Shown one piece after another: positions 1 to 9,294 of a DNA stretch of 46,680 nucleotides. Both the position numbers and the translations under genes were made by a program. The stretch covers positions 1-46,680 of the forward strand of contig JARLJF010000150.1 in assembly GCA_031291335.1 (NCBI GenBank), given 5' to 3'. The first letter of the stretch is position 1. Each line of letters begins with the position of its first letter. Under the pieces are notes generated by a model that did no database searches, was not told where the DNA came from, and saw only the letters and a list, made by a program, of their open reading frames with translations. Origin of the DNA: Pandoraea sp. GTDB lineage: Bacteria > Pseudomonadota > Gammaproteobacteria > Burkholderiales > Burkholderiaceae.

Positions 1-1
1 C

Positions 2-592
2 GACAACGATCTGTCCCGCGTCGAACAGCACGCCCACGAATATGCCGGCTTCAACCTGCTCGCGGGCGACTTGCCGGCGGGCAAGTTGTTCTGGTTGGGG
101 AATCGCGACACGAGCAGCGGGAGGGGTCATGACACCGGCAACGAAATCGAACCCGTCCAACACGCAAACGGGACATCTCCTGCGGCGGCGAGTCATAGGC
201 CCCAGCCGGTGGCTCACGCCATCGAACCCGGTACGCATGGCTTATCGAACGCGCTTCTGGACACTCCCTGGCCGAAGTTGGTAGGCAGGCGCGAAGCGCT
301 GGGTGCCGCAATCGACAGCGCTGCGGACGATATGACATTGCTCGAATTGATGCGCGACACCATGGAGGCGGCCGACGAAACACTGCCCGAAACAGGCGTC
401 GCACCGGCGTGGGAGAAGACGCTATCGGCGGCCTTCATCGCGTCTCCTGCCTACGGTACGCGATGCACCACGTTGCTGCGCTATCACCGCAATGGCACCG
501 TCGAACTCATCGAATCGACAGTGTCGCCGGGCCAGCCTGCCACCGAACTACGGGATTTGCGACGCTATCGCTTCGAGGCCATCGGCACCTGA
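2..592 (+). CDS. NRDE/TANGO2-family protein, C-terminal part (5' end outside window)
   Basis: The reading frame is open from base 2, so the gene starts before the window; 196 residues are visible. The block LSNALLDTPWPKL (around residues 80-92 of the visible part), the upstream GFNLL stretch and the C-terminal GTRCTTLL segment match the NRDE (TANGO2-like) family, whose N-terminal NRDE motif would lie off the left edge. The family is cytosolic and poorly understood; its catalytic residue is thought to be the N-terminal cysteine, which cannot be seen here. Between the GFNLL part and LSNALLDTP there is a long, low-complexity, Gly/Ser/Asn-rich stretch of roughly 40 residues where relatives are, as I recall, shorter. 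A TTG near base 71 could act as a start but would cut into the conserved domain, so I treat the gene as partial. Confidence 0.8.
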   Translation, partial: DNDLSRVEQHAHEYAGFNLLAGDLPAGKLFWLGNRDTSSGRGHDTGNEIEPVQHANGTSPAAASHRPQPVAHAIEPGTHGLSNALLDTPWPKLVGRREALGAAIDSAADDMTLLELMRDTMEAADETLPETGVAPAWEKTLSAAFIASPAYGTRCTTLLRYHRNGTVELIESTVSPGQPATELRDLRRYRFEAIGT

Positions 593-660
593 CATTGGCG
601 CTGATTATCGATAGGCGCAAGTAAGTGACGATACGCCCCAATAGCGCGGCGTATCCGACC

Positions 661-1656
661 TCACACCAACCGCACGATCTGCTTCCCGAAGTTCTCCCCC
701 TTGAGTAGCCCCAGGAACGCGGCGGGCGCGCTCTCGATGCCTTGCGCCATCGTCTCGCGATAACGCAACTCGCCTGCCGCGATGACATCGGTCAACTCCT
801 TCAGCGCCTGCGGCCAGACATCCATATGCTCGGTCACGATGAAGCCTTCAAGCCGCACCCGGTTCGTGAGCAGCAGCGCCGGATACTTCATCGGAATGGG
901 CTCACCGTTGTAACCGGAAATCATGCCGCACAGCGCAATGCGCGAGTGTGCATTGAGATTGCGCATGACCGCATCGAACACGTCGCCACCAACGTTCTCG
1001 AAGTAGCCATCGATGCCATCCGGTGCGGCCGCACGCAGTGCGTCATTGAGATTGCCCGCCTTGTAATCGACACACGCGTCGAAGCCTAACGCCTCCACCA
1101 CGTAATCGCACTTCTGCTCGCCGCCCGCAATGCCGATCACGCGGCACCCGGCACGTTTCGCCAATTGACCGACCACGCTCCCCACGGCGCCGGACGCCGC
1201 GCTGACCGCGACCGTCTCCCCCGCCTTGGGCACGATGATCCGGTTCAGCCCATACCACGCGGTCACGCCCGGCATGCCGGCCGCGCCCAGATAGGCGCTC
1301 ATCGGCACACGAGCATCGTGAAGACGGCGCAGGTTGCTACCGTCTGAAATACCGTACTCCTGCCAACCGAACATCGCAGTGACCGCATCGCCCGGCTGCC
1401 AGTCGGGGTGTCGCGATTCGATCACCTCACCGACCGTCGCCCCGACCATTACCGCGTCGAGCGGCTGCGGCGGCGCGTACGACTTCGTGTCGTTCATTCG
1501 GCCGCGCATGTACGGGTCGAGCGAAAGATAGAAATTTCGCACCAACACCTGCCCTTCCCCGAGTTCCGGCAACTCGGGGGCGGCCAGGTGAAAGTTGTCC
1601 AGCGTGGCTTCGCCCTTGGGGCGCGAGACCAACAGAATCTGGCGATTGATCGTCAT
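661..1656 (-). CDS. NADP-dependent medium-chain oxidoreductase (CurA / leukotriene B4 dehydrogenase-like)
   Basis: This 331-residue protein has the usual length of the zinc-independent MDR double-bond reductase family, which includes curcumin reductase CurA. The N-terminal half carries the family segments YLSLDPYMRGRM (43-54) and the GATVGEV strand. The Rossmann nucleotide-binding loop is AASGAVGSVVG (153-163). The zinc-ligand cysteines of alcohol dehydrogenases are absent, as expected. The family reduces alpha,beta-unsaturated ketones or aldehydes with NADPH in the cytosol; the substrate here is unknown. A GGAGG sits about 8 bases ahead of the ATG, supporting this start. It stands alone between a convergent NRDE gene and a thioesterase gene about 135 bp upstream. 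Confidence 0.88.
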   Translation of the reverse strand: MTINRQILLVSRPKGEATLDNFHLAAPELPELGEGQVLVRNFYLSLDPYMRGRMNDTKSYAPPQPLDAVMVGATVGEVIESRHPDWQPGDAVTAMFGWQEYGISDGSNLRRLHDARVPMSAYLGAAGMPGVTAWYGLNRIIVPKAGETVAVSAASGAVGSVVGQLAKRAGCRVIGIAGGEQKCDYVVEALGFDACVDYKAGNLNDALRAAAPDGIDGYFENVGGDVFDAVMRNLNAHSRIALCGMISGYNGEPIPMKYPALLLTNRVRLEGFIVTEHMDVWPQALKELTDVIAAGELRYRETMAQGIESAPAAFLGLLKGENFGKQIVRLV

Positions 1657-1792
1657 GGCATTCCCTCCGCATTAGCTGAATTAGCTGCGTAAAGTTGAGG
1701 TAGCTGCCTTCGCTACCCATTACACTTGCCTTGCCACACAGCGACCTCGTTGGACGCGCCACACCCGATGGTGTGCAGCCGCCAATCACCGG

Positions 1793-2233
1793 TCAGTCGC
1801 CGCGCGGGTCGTCAGGGCGTCGCTGCTCGCGGATATCGCGTCCGACCGCGAGACGACGCAAGTACTTGAAGGTCCCCATCGCCTTGGCTACGAGCTTGCC
1901 GTTGGCGTCGCGCACCTCGCCCTCGCAGTAGGCCATCGTCGTCGAGCGATGCAGCAGACGGCCAAACGCGCGCATCTCGCCGGTTCCGGGCTGCATGAAG
2001 CTCGTCTTCATCTCGATGGTCACCACGCCCGTTCCCTCCGGCGCTACGCTCCGGCATGCCGTGCTCAGCGCGACATCGAGCATCGCCATCGTCACGCCAC
2101 CGTGCATGACCTCCCAGCTATTGAGATGCTGGGGCGCTAACGAGAGACGCAGTTCCGACTCTCCCCCTTCCGCACTCAGCAGCTCGATGCCGAGGTGATC
2201 GATAAAACCCGAACTGATCGTGATCGTGCTCAT
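1793..2233 (-). CDS. PaaI-family hotdog-fold thioesterase
   Basis: The 146-residue protein is a single hotdog domain. The motif MHGGVTMAMLDVALSTAC contains the HGG turn and the catalytic-type aspartate of PaaI/YbgC-like acyl-CoA thioesterases; a GEMRAFGRLLHRSTTMAYCEGEV block follows in the usual place. Such enzymes hydrolyse acyl- or aryl-acyl-CoA thioesters in the cytosol. I chose the ATG at 2233 because GGAG lies 7 bases ahead of it; a GTG at 2251 has no such site. Its neighbours (reductase, nicotinamidase, FadB-like protein) suggest CoA-ester turnover but do not fix a substrate. Confidence 0.85.
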   Translation of the reverse strand: MSTITISSGFIDHLGIELLSAEGGESELRLSLAPQHLNSWEVMHGGVTMAMLDVALSTACRSVAPEGTGVVTIEMKTSFMQPGTGEMRAFGRLLHRSTTMAYCEGEVRDANGKLVAKAMGTFKYLRRLAVGRDIREQRRPDDPRGD

Positions 2234-2360
2234 CGGCGACTCCGGCCACACTGGCCAATACAGTACAGCTTGTCCATCGCTATTTCTTCAACAAAGGACG
2301 CGGCACGTCATGCGCCGCGTCTGATATTTCATTCGGCACCCACCACTGGGTACCTGCCAC

Positions 2361-2966
2361 CTACTCACGCGACACACCCGCTGCAGCCAACGATGCCCAC
2401 GCACTCGCAAGCGATCCGTCAAGGTCGATCGCGCGGCACGCATGTTCGATGACGCAGACGTCGAAGCCCGCCGCCTTCGCATCAAGTGCGCTCCACGCCA
2501 CGCAGAAATCTGTCGCCAGCCCGACGCAATGCACCCGTCTCACACCCTTGTCTCGCAGATATCCCGCCAGTCCGGTCGGCGTCTTGCGATCGGCTTCGAG
2601 AAACGCCGAATAACTATCGACATCGACTTGGTACCCCTTGCGCACTACCGCCTGCGCATGCGGAATATGCAGATCCGCGTGCAATGCAGCACCGGGCGTG
2701 TCCTGCACGCAGTGCGCTGGCCACAAGACCTGTTCGCCATACGGCAGGGCAATCGTCTCGAAGGGCTGACGTCCCGTGTGATTCTCGGCAAATGACACAT
2801 GCCCTGCCGGGTGCCAGTCCTGCGTCAACACCACATGTGCGAATTTTCCCGCCAGGGCGTTAATCGCCGGCACCACTTCGTCACCACGGGGAACCGCCAA
2901 CGCGCCACCGGGCATGAAATCGTTCTGCACGTCGATCACGAGCAATACTTCGTCCATCGGTTTCAT
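2361..2966 (-). CDS. pncA: Nicotinamidase / pyrazinamidase
   Basis: This cysteine hydrolase of 201 residues converts nicotinamide to nicotinate and ammonia for NAD salvage and, in the family generally, also activates pyrazinamide. The catalytic triad is visible: Asp12 in LLVIDVQNDF, Lys110 in VVRKGYQ and Cys155 in GLATDFCVAWSA. The metal ligands Asp50 and His52 (QDWHPAGHVSF) and His85 (WPAHCVQ) are also in place. Length and order match PncA. A second ATG three codons in is possible, but an AGGGG sits closer to optimal for the first. It is a single gene; the next gene upstream begins about 125 bp away. Confidence 0.93.
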   Translation of the reverse strand: MKPMDEVLLVIDVQNDFMPGGALAVPRGDEVVPAINALAGKFAHVVLTQDWHPAGHVSFAENHTGRQPFETIALPYGEQVLWPAHCVQDTPGAALHADLHIPHAQAVVRKGYQVDVDSYSAFLEADRKTPTGLAGYLRDKGVRRVHCVGLATDFCVAWSALDAKAAGFDVCVIEHACRAIDLDGSLASAWASLAAAGVSRE

Positions 2967-3090
2967 TGCCTTGCCCCTAATTTATTGCCGCGATATGGCC
3001 TGAAGATGTCGCCGGTCGCCACGTGCCTCGCTCCTCGGCCATACCACGCTCTCACACTCTCGCACCTTCGCACTTTCGCGCCTGCATCGC

Positions 3091-5187
3091 TCATCCGTTG
3101 AAACGCTTGTCAGCCTCCACCAGCTCGACGAGCCGTGCAGCCGGCGTCCAGTCCTCGCCATGCTCGCCCTGCTCGAACTCACGCACTCGCGCGAGCACCT
3201 TGTCGAGCCCGACGGTGTCGGCGTAGAGCATCGGCCCACCGCGCCACAGCGGGAAGCCGTAGCCATTCAAATACACCATATCGATATCGGACGCGCGCGC
3301 GGCCGTTCCATCGGCCAGCACCTTCGCCCCCTCGTTCACTAGCGCATAGACAAGGCGGTCGACGATTTCGTCGTCCGAAAACGTGCGCGGCGCAATGTTG
3401 TTCGTCTTGCGATAGTCGTCGAGCATCTGTGCGACTTTGGCCGACTCGCGAGGCGTGCGGTCGCCCTCGGCGTAGTCGTACCAATCGGCATGCGTCTTCT
3501 GACCATAGCGCCCAGCTTCACACAGCACGTCGGCGATCTTGGGATACACGATGCCGGGGTGTTCGGTATGACGACGTTTGCGGATCGCCCAACTGACATC
3601 GTTGCCCGCCAGATCGCTCGTGCGGAACGGCCCCATCGCGAAACCAAAGCGTTCGATGGCGGCATCCACCTGCGCGGGTGTAGCGCCCTGCTCGACCATC
3701 CACTGAGATTGCTTGAAATAGGGCTCCAGCATGCGATTGCCAATGAAACCGTCGCTTACGCGAGCGACGACGGCGAGCTTGCCAATTCGCTTGGCCAGTT
3801 TCATGACCGTCGCCAGCACGTCCTTGCCTGTGTGTGCACCGCGCACCACTTCAAGCAAACGCATCACGTTGGCGGGGCTGAAGAAATGCATGCCGATGAC
3901 ATCCTGCGCTCTCGACGTGGTCTCGGCCAGCGCATCGAGATCGAGTGTCGACGTGTTCGACGCCAGAATCGCACCGCTTTTCGCCACCTTGTCGAGTTCG
4001 CGGAACACGACCTGTTTGATGGCCATGTCCTCGAACACCGCTTCGATAATCAGATCGGCATCGCCCACTGCCTCAAAATCGGTGCTGCCATGAATGCGTG
4101 CCAACCGCTTCTCGGCCTCGTCGGCAGCGAGCTTGCCACGCGTGACCGCCCGAGCGTAGTTGCCTCGCATCGACTCGACACCGCGTGCCAGCGACGCTTC
4201 AGTCGTGTCGACCAACGTCACCGGGATGCCGGCGTTGGCAAACGTCATCGCTATGCCGCTCCCCATCGTGCCTGCACCGATGACCGCCACGCGCTCAATA
4301 TTGCGCACTGGTGTATCGTCGGGCACGTCGGCAATCTTGGCCGCAGCGCGCTCGCCTAGGAACGCGTGACGCAGTGCCTTCGACTCCGGCGAACTGACGA
4401 GCGCGACAAAACACTCGCGCTCGAACTTCACCCCATCGTCGAACGGGCGTTGCAACGCTGCTTCAACCGCCGCCACGCATTTGTGCGGCGCGGGAAAATG
4501 AGGCTGCTCGCGCTGCACCTTCTCTCGTGCGGCGTCAATGGCCGTCTGGCCCGAGCCATCGGTATCCTCAATGGCAACATCACGCAGACGCGGCAGCGTG
4601 CCACCTTGTGAGGCCATGTCCTTGGCGAATGCAATGGCGCCGGCCAGAAGGTCGTCGTGGCTGCCTTCGATCAGCTTCGCGAAGAGCGTGCCGACAAGGG
4701 TTTCCGATTTCACCACGCGCCCTGAGACGACCAGGTCGAGTGCGCGTGCAACGCCAATCGCGCGCGGCAGACGCTGTGTGCCACCCGCGCCGGGCAGCAG
4801 GCCCAGCTTGACCTCGGGCAATGCAATCTGTGCGCCCGGCAACGCCACACGATAGTGGCAAGCGAGCGCCAATTCGAGACCGCCGCCCATCGCAACCGCG
4901 TGGACTGCCGCGACAACGGGTTTGGTGCAGGCATCGAGCGCCGCGATCACGTCGACCAGCAACGGGCTCTGTGTTGCCTTCGGCGTGTTGAACTCACGAA
5001 TATCGGCGCCGCCGGAAAAGGCCTTGCCACCACCGATCAGCACGACGGCACGCACCTCAGCATCCGCCTGCGCATTGGCGAGTCCCTCGGCGATGCCCGC
5101 CCGCGTGGCATGCCCCAGGCCATTCACCGGGGGATTTTGCAGCGTGATGACGGCCACGCCGTCACGAACCTCATAAGCCGTGCTCAT
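3091..5187 (-). CDS. Bifunctional enoyl-CoA hydratase / 3-hydroxyacyl-CoA dehydrogenase (FadB/FadJ type)
   Basis: The 698-residue protein begins with a crotonase domain (about 1-190). Both catalytic glutamates appear present, in [12 protein letters not shown] and in [19 protein letters not shown], so hydratase activity is likely. A linker leads to the 3-hydroxyacyl-CoA dehydrogenase NAD domain with [14 protein letters not shown] (GAGTMG about 304-309), then two C-terminal helical domains. It performs steps 2 and 3 of beta-oxidation in the cytosol. No thiolase gene lies beside it, unlike classic fadBA operons, so the partner is elsewhere; the thiolase at 42.3 kb belongs to a different cluster. 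Relatives include FadJ and the peroxisomal-type multifunctional enzyme; I cannot say which chain lengths it prefers. Confidence 0.9.
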   Translation of the reverse strand: MSTAYEVRDGVAVITLQNPPVNGLGHATRAGIAEGLANAQADAEVRAVVLIGGGKAFSGGADIREFNTPKATQSPLLVDVIAALDACTKPVVAAVHAVAMGGGLELALACHYRVALPGAQIALPEVKLGLLPGAGGTQRLPRAIGVARALDLVVSGRVVKSETLVGTLFAKLIEGSHDDLLAGAIAFAKDMASQGGTLPRLRDVAIEDTDGSGQTAIDAAREKVQREQPHFPAPHKCVAAVEAALQRPFDDGVKFERECFVALVSSPESKALRHAFLGERAAAKIADVPDDTPVRNIERVAVIGAGTMGSGIAMTFANAGIPVTLVDTTEASLARGVESMRGNYARAVTRGKLAADEAEKRLARIHGSTDFEAVGDADLIIEAVFEDMAIKQVVFRELDKVAKSGAILASNTSTLDLDALAETTSRAQDVIGMHFFSPANVMRLLEVVRGAHTGKDVLATVMKLAKRIGKLAVVARVSDGFIGNRMLEPYFKQSQWMVEQGATPAQVDAAIERFGFAMGPFRTSDLAGNDVSWAIRKRRHTEHPGIVYPKIADVLCEAGRYGQKTHADWYDYAEGDRTPRESAKVAQMLDDYRKTNNIAPRTFSDDEIVDRLVYALVNEGAKVLADGTAARASDIDMVYLNGYGFPLWRGGPMLYADTVGLDKVLARVREFEQGEHGEDWTPAARLVELVEADKRFNG

Positions 5188-5277
5188 CGTTGTCTCTTTC
5201 CTTATATTGTCTGCGTCATTGGGGGCGCCGCGAGCGCGCTGGCTGCGGCAAGACGATCGTTCGATTCTAGCGCAGCG

Positions 5278-6000
5278 CTACACCTCGAGCCATTCACGGC
5301 GAATTGCAGGCGCGGCTGCCAGCGCATCGGGCGGCCCTTCGAAGACGAGGGTGCCGCGCCCCATCACCGCGACGCGCTGGGCGCAACTGAGCGCGAGCGA
5401 CAACTTCTGCTCGATCAGCAGAATCGCAACGCCCGTCGCCCGCAACTCGGTCAGAATCCGGCCGATGCGGGCCACCACCCGGGGCGCGAGTCCTTCGGTC
5501 GGCTCGTCGACGATCAACAGGCCGGGGCCAGCCATCATGGCCCGGCACAGCGAAAGCAATTGTTGCTCTCCCCCAGACAGCGAAGCGGCGGGTGCGTCGC
5601 GGCGTGGCGCCAGTTCCTCAAAGCGCTCGAAAGCCTCGGCAAGCGTGAGTGTCCGGTCGACATCGGACGGTGGCTGCACGCCCCTTGCCTTTCTGGCTCG
5701 CAGCCCCAGCACGAGGTTCTGCGTGACGGTCAACGGCCCAAAAACATCCCGCGTTTCTGGCACGTAGCCAATGCCCAATCGAGCGATCTGATGCGGCGCC
5801 AGCGACATCAGGGATTGTCCGTGCCAGCGAATTTCGCCCTCGCGGGGCAACTGCCCCATGATCGCGCGCGCCAATGTGGAACGCCCGGCACCGTTGCGCC
5901 CGAGGACAGCCACGATCTCTCCCGGCGCAACGCGCATCGTCACACCATGCAGCACGCGACTCCCGCCGTAACCGGCCTTGACGTCGACCAACTCAAGCAT
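5278..6000 (-). CDS. livF: Branched-chain amino acid-type ABC transporter ATP-binding protein LivF, with altered Walker A
   Basis: This 240-residue ABC ATPase is the second ATP-binding subunit of a LivHMGF-type importer. The start at 6000 gives the typical N-terminus MLELVDVKAGYGG and overlaps the end of livG by 8 bases. The signature LSGGEQQ and Walker B LLIVDEPTEGLAP are intact, and the LIEQ switch is normal for LivF. The Walker A loop reads GRNGAGRST: the invariant lysine is arginine (residue 40, codon CGT at 5883-5881). That change usually impairs ATP hydrolysis, so this subunit may form a degenerate site paired with an intact LivG. It could also be a base error, since one A-to-G change in AAG would give AGG rather than CGT; two or more changes from a lysine codon argue for a real substitution. 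Confidence 0.9.
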   Translation of the reverse strand: MLELVDVKAGYGGSRVLHGVTMRVAPGEIVAVLGRNGAGRSTLARAIMGQLPREGEIRWHGQSLMSLAPHQIARLGIGYVPETRDVFGPLTVTQNLVLGLRARKARGVQPPSDVDRTLTLAEAFERFEELAPRRDAPAASLSGGEQQLLSLCRAMMAGPGLLIVDEPTEGLAPRVVARIGRILTELRATGVAILLIEQKLSLALSCAQRVAVMGRGTLVFEGPPDALAAAPAIRREWLEV

Positions 6001-6811
6001 CGCGGACCTCCCCGGCATAGGCACCGTCGAACGCATCCGCGTAGTCGCCCAGATACGCCGTACGCACATCGGGATGCGCCCGAATTCGCGTGGGGGTGTC
6101 ACACGCAATGATCGCGCCGCGCGCCAATACAGCAATCCGGTCAGCCAGCGAAAAGACCACCTGCATGTCATGCTCGATCATCAGCAACGAGCGTCCCCGG
6201 CTGAGTTCCGCGATGAGCGCCACCATGCGGGCAGACTCCGACTGACTCATGCCTGCCGTCGGCTCATCGAGCAACATGACACCACCCGCCGACGCCGCAC
6301 ACAAGCCGACCTCAAGCACGCGTTGCTCCGCATAGCTCAGGGAGCCCGCCGGCACATCGCGCCGCGCCTCCAGCCCGAGGCGCGCCAGCCAAAGCTCGCT
6401 GCGCCGGGTCACGTCATCGAGTCCACGCATTCGCCGCCAGAACGTATACCGATGGCCGTCAGGCCAAAGCCCGGCGCAACGCAGATGGTCGATGACGCTC
6501 ATTTGCCCGAACAACTGCGACGTCTGGAAACTACGCGAAAGGCCAAGCCGGCTGATGACGTGCGGCGCGCGGCCCGTCACATCACGCGCGTTCATCAGGA
6601 CACGCCCCTCATCGGGGCGCGTGCGCCCCGTGATGACGTCGAACAACGTGCTTTTGCCGGCACCGTTGGGGCCGATGATCGCAAGCCGCTCACCGGGCGC
6701 AAGCGTGAGATCGACACCGCACAATACCTGCGTTCGCCCGAACGATTTGCGCACGCCTCGCACGCTGAGCGTCTGATCGGACGCGCGCGTGAGCTTCTCC
6801 GCTTGGCTCAT
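5993..6811 (-). CDS. livG: Branched-chain amino acid-type ABC transporter ATP-binding protein LivG
   Basis: The 272-residue ABC ATPase has a canonical Walker A (GPNGAGKST), the LivG-specific long insertion after the first subdomain, a signature-like segment SLSYAEQ, Walker B VMLLDEPTAGMSQ and the H-switch LLMIEHD. The signature reads SYAEQ rather than SGGQ, which is common in LivG. It powers import together with LivF at the inner membrane. The start at 6811 shares an ATGA overlap with the stop of livM, implying translational coupling; the frame stays open upstream but runs into livM and lacks homology there. Confidence 0.92.
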   Translation of the reverse strand: MSQAEKLTRASDQTLSVRGVRKSFGRTQVLCGVDLTLAPGERLAIIGPNGAGKSTLFDVITGRTRPDEGRVLMNARDVTGRAPHVISRLGLSRSFQTSQLFGQMSVIDHLRCAGLWPDGHRYTFWRRMRGLDDVTRRSELWLARLGLEARRDVPAGSLSYAEQRVLEVGLCAASAGGVMLLDEPTAGMSQSESARMVALIAELSRGRSLLMIEHDMQVVFSLADRIAVLARGAIIACDTPTRIRAHPDVRTAYLGDYADAFDGAYAGEVRDA

Positions 6812-8088
6812 CGCCGCTCCCCCATGGTGAGTCCCACACTGGCCGCCTTGCGCCGCAAACGGCGTCCTGCGAACGCAAGGATGGCAAGACCCACGATCGC
6901 GGCCACGGCCGCTACGCCCCATGCCAACGCCGCTGAACTGGCGCCAGAACCGTCCGTCGTCACCAACCCCGAATCACTCGCGAGACGCGCGCCGTAAGTC
7001 ATTTCAATGATGGCGACCAGCGCGCCGCCGAACACCGCAAAACCAATACAGACCGCCGCGTAAGGCTTCCACAGCGCGCGCATCATGCCGCCCCGCCACG
7101 CACGCACATGGGCCGCGATCAATCCGGCGATGCCGCCCGGCGCGAATACCACGACGGCCAGAAACCCCAGCCCAAGATAGAGCTGCCACGCCCGCGTCAG
7201 TGTCGCCAGCACCACCGTCGCGAACACGCCGACGACGGCACCCAGCATCGGGCCTGCAAAATACGTCGTGCCGCCAAGCACCGTGAAAACGAGCACGATG
7301 CCCGAGCGCTCCAGACTGAAGGTGTCGGCACTGACGAGTTCAAAATTCAGTGCCCCCAGCGCGCCCGCCACCCCGGCAAAGGCCGCGGCAATGATCTGCA
7401 TGCGGTAGCGCACCGACGCAGGTGCTTGCCCAAGGAAGGCCACACGCACGGCGTTATCGCGGACTGCGCGCGCCAGAAACCCGAGCGGCGTGCGCGTCAC
7501 GCCGTACATCAATGCCGTGCAAACGAACAACCACACCGCCGCCAGTCCATAAACCTCGCGCTGCGTCGCAAACGTAACCCCGAACCACGCGGCCCCCAGT
7601 GTCCGGTCAGTTGGAATGCCGCGCTCACCGCCGAACCACTCGGGCAGCATCGCGGCCATCACCCACACAAACTCCGCCACGCCCAGCGTAATCATGGCGA
7701 ATGTCATGCCTGCGCGACGCGTTGTGACATACCCCAGCGTGGCGCCCGCAGCACCACCGGCAATCGCGCCGGCGAACGGCACGAAGGCCATCGACACAGG
7801 CAGACCCTGAGCGCCAATGCGATTCATACACCATACGCCAGCGTAAGCACCGATGCCCGCATACGTCGCATGGCAAAAACTCAGTAACCCCGTTGAGCCG
7901 AGCAGAAGATTGAACGACAAGGCGAGGATCGCCGCAGTCCCCATCTGGGTCATCAGGGTAAGCGCGGTGTCTGACGGAAAGCACCAAGGCGCGAGGCCGA
8001 GGACGACAGCAAAGGCCGCCCACACGCCCGCCCGGCGGCGCCACGAGACCGGCATGGCCGCCGGCGAACTCACGATGATGTCGTCCAT
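6808..8088 (-). CDS. livM: Branched-chain amino acid-type ABC transporter permease LivM, with C-terminal extension
   Basis: This 426-residue membrane protein carries the LivM permease core: several hydrophobic helices, the SFNLLLGSTGLLSFCHATYAG region and the coupling-helix area FLARAVRDNAVRVAFLG. After the usual end of the permease (near AGLIAAHVRAW) there are about 90 further residues with two more hydrophobic stretches and a basic tail; some LivM proteins have such tails. Two adjacent ATGs (8091 and 8088) are possible. I prefer 8088, since GGAGG lies only 1 base from the first. The livH stop overlaps this start (TGATG), so the two are coupled. Confidence 0.88.
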   Translation of the reverse strand: MDDIIVSSPAAMPVSWRRRAGVWAAFAVVLGLAPWCFPSDTALTLMTQMGTAAILALSFNLLLGSTGLLSFCHATYAGIGAYAGVWCMNRIGAQGLPVSMAFVPFAGAIAGGAAGATLGYVTTRRAGMTFAMITLGVAEFVWVMAAMLPEWFGGERGIPTDRTLGAAWFGVTFATQREVYGLAAVWLFVCTALMYGVTRTPLGFLARAVRDNAVRVAFLGQAPASVRYRMQIIAAAFAGVAGALGALNFELVSADTFSLERSGIVLVFTVLGGTTYFAGPMLGAVVGVFATVVLATLTRAWQLYLGLGFLAVVVFAPGGIAGLIAAHVRAWRGGMMRALWKPYAAVCIGFAVFGGALVAIIEMTYGARLASDSGLVTTDGSGASSAALAWGVAAVAAIVGLAILAFAGRRLRRKAASVGLTMGERR

Positions 8089-9071
8089 CATCCCTCCCGA
8101 ACGCCGAAGAGCCCGCGCGGACGCCACAGCAGCACCGCCACCATCAGCAGATACGGCACCGCCGGCGCGAGCTGTGCAACGCTCAGTTGCGTGATCGGCG
8201 CGAGCGCTGCTCCAAGTGCACCCCATGCCCCCGTGACGCGCTCAGCGCCCGCAACACCTTGCGGCCACCATTGCGCGAGACTGGCATCGCTCGTCACCGC
8301 CCACGTCTGTAGCAAACCGATCAGCAGCGACGCGGCAAAGGCACCGCCCAGCGAACCGAGGCCGCCAACGACGACCACCACGAACACCACGCTGCCGACC
8401 GTCGCCGCCATGCCCGGCTCCGTCACCAGCACATTGCCACCCGCTGCCCCGGCGAGCGCTGCCAACGCCGCCCCACAAGCGAACACGCCCGTGTAAAGCG
8501 CGGGCACGTCATAACCCAGCGCCTGCGTCATCGCCGGTTGCGACAACGCAGCCTGCAAAATCAGCCCCGCCCGCGTTGCGCGAAAGGCGACCCACACCAG
8601 CAGGGCGATCGCACACGCGAGTCCCATCAGAAACAAACGGTACGCCGGCACAGCGATGCCGGCCACATGAAGGAGCACGCCTTCAAAGGCCGCGGGCACT
8701 CCGTAATCGACCGGCCCGCGTCCCCAGGCGAGTTGCACCAGTTCCACGACGACATACGCCAGCCCGAAGGTCGCAAGCAGTTCCGCCAGGGCGCCGCGCG
8801 AACGCAGTCGCCGCAACACACCACGCTCGAAGATGGCACCGGCGACGCCAACGATCAGCGGCGCGGCGATCAACGCTGGCCAGAAGCCGACTGCCGACGA
8901 CAACGCGTAGGCAAAATACGCCCCCAGCATGTAGAAGCTGGCATGCGCGAAGTTCAGCACGCCCAGCATGCTGAAAATCAGCGTGAGGCCGCTCGACAAC
9001 ATGAACAGCAGCAAGCCATAGCTCACGCCATTCACAAGCACGACGCCCGCGGTGGCACTCAGCAGATGCAC
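8088..9071 (-). CDS. livH: Branched-chain amino acid-type ABC transporter permease LivH
   Basis: The 327-residue permease shows the LivH hallmark GLTLIFSMLGVLNFAHASFYMLGAY near its N-terminus, followed by multiple membrane helices and the coupling segment FRATRAGLILQAALSQPAMTQALGYDV. It is the first gene of livHMGF. I chose the GTG at 9071 because AGGAG lies 5 bases ahead and the protein then begins directly at the first helix; the upstream in-frame ATG at 9140 would add charged, non-conserved residues. No gene for a periplasmic binding protein precedes it, so that subunit must be encoded elsewhere. The substrate may be a branched-chain amino acid, amide or urea-like compound. Confidence 0.88.
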   Translation of the reverse strand: MHLLSATAGVVLVNGVSYGLLLFMLSSGLTLIFSMLGVLNFAHASFYMLGAYFAYALSSAVGFWPALIAAPLIVGVAGAIFERGVLRRLRSRGALAELLATFGLAYVVVELVQLAWGRGPVDYGVPAAFEGVLLHVAGIAVPAYRLFLMGLACAIALLVWVAFRATRAGLILQAALSQPAMTQALGYDVPALYTGVFACGAALAALAGAAGGNVLVTEPGMAATVGSVVFVVVVVGGLGSLGGAFAASLLIGLLQTWAVTSDASLAQWWPQGVAGAERVTGAWGALGAALAPITQLSVAQLAPAVPYLLMVAVLLWRPRGLFGVREG

Positions 9072-9294
9072 TGCGTCTCCTTCGGAAAGCCAACGAAAGA
9101 CGCGGCAGAGACTGCCGCATCGGGGGAATTTCAGGCTCACATTATAGAGGGGACGTGCTACCGAAACGGCCTGGGATCGCCCGAAAAACGGCGTCAGTGC
9201 TGGATTTCAGGCGACATCCGCACGCCCGTTCAGATGTTTCTGAGCGCGTTCCCGGCGGATGCCGCTGCCCTGTCGGGCGGTGATGACCGAAAAC

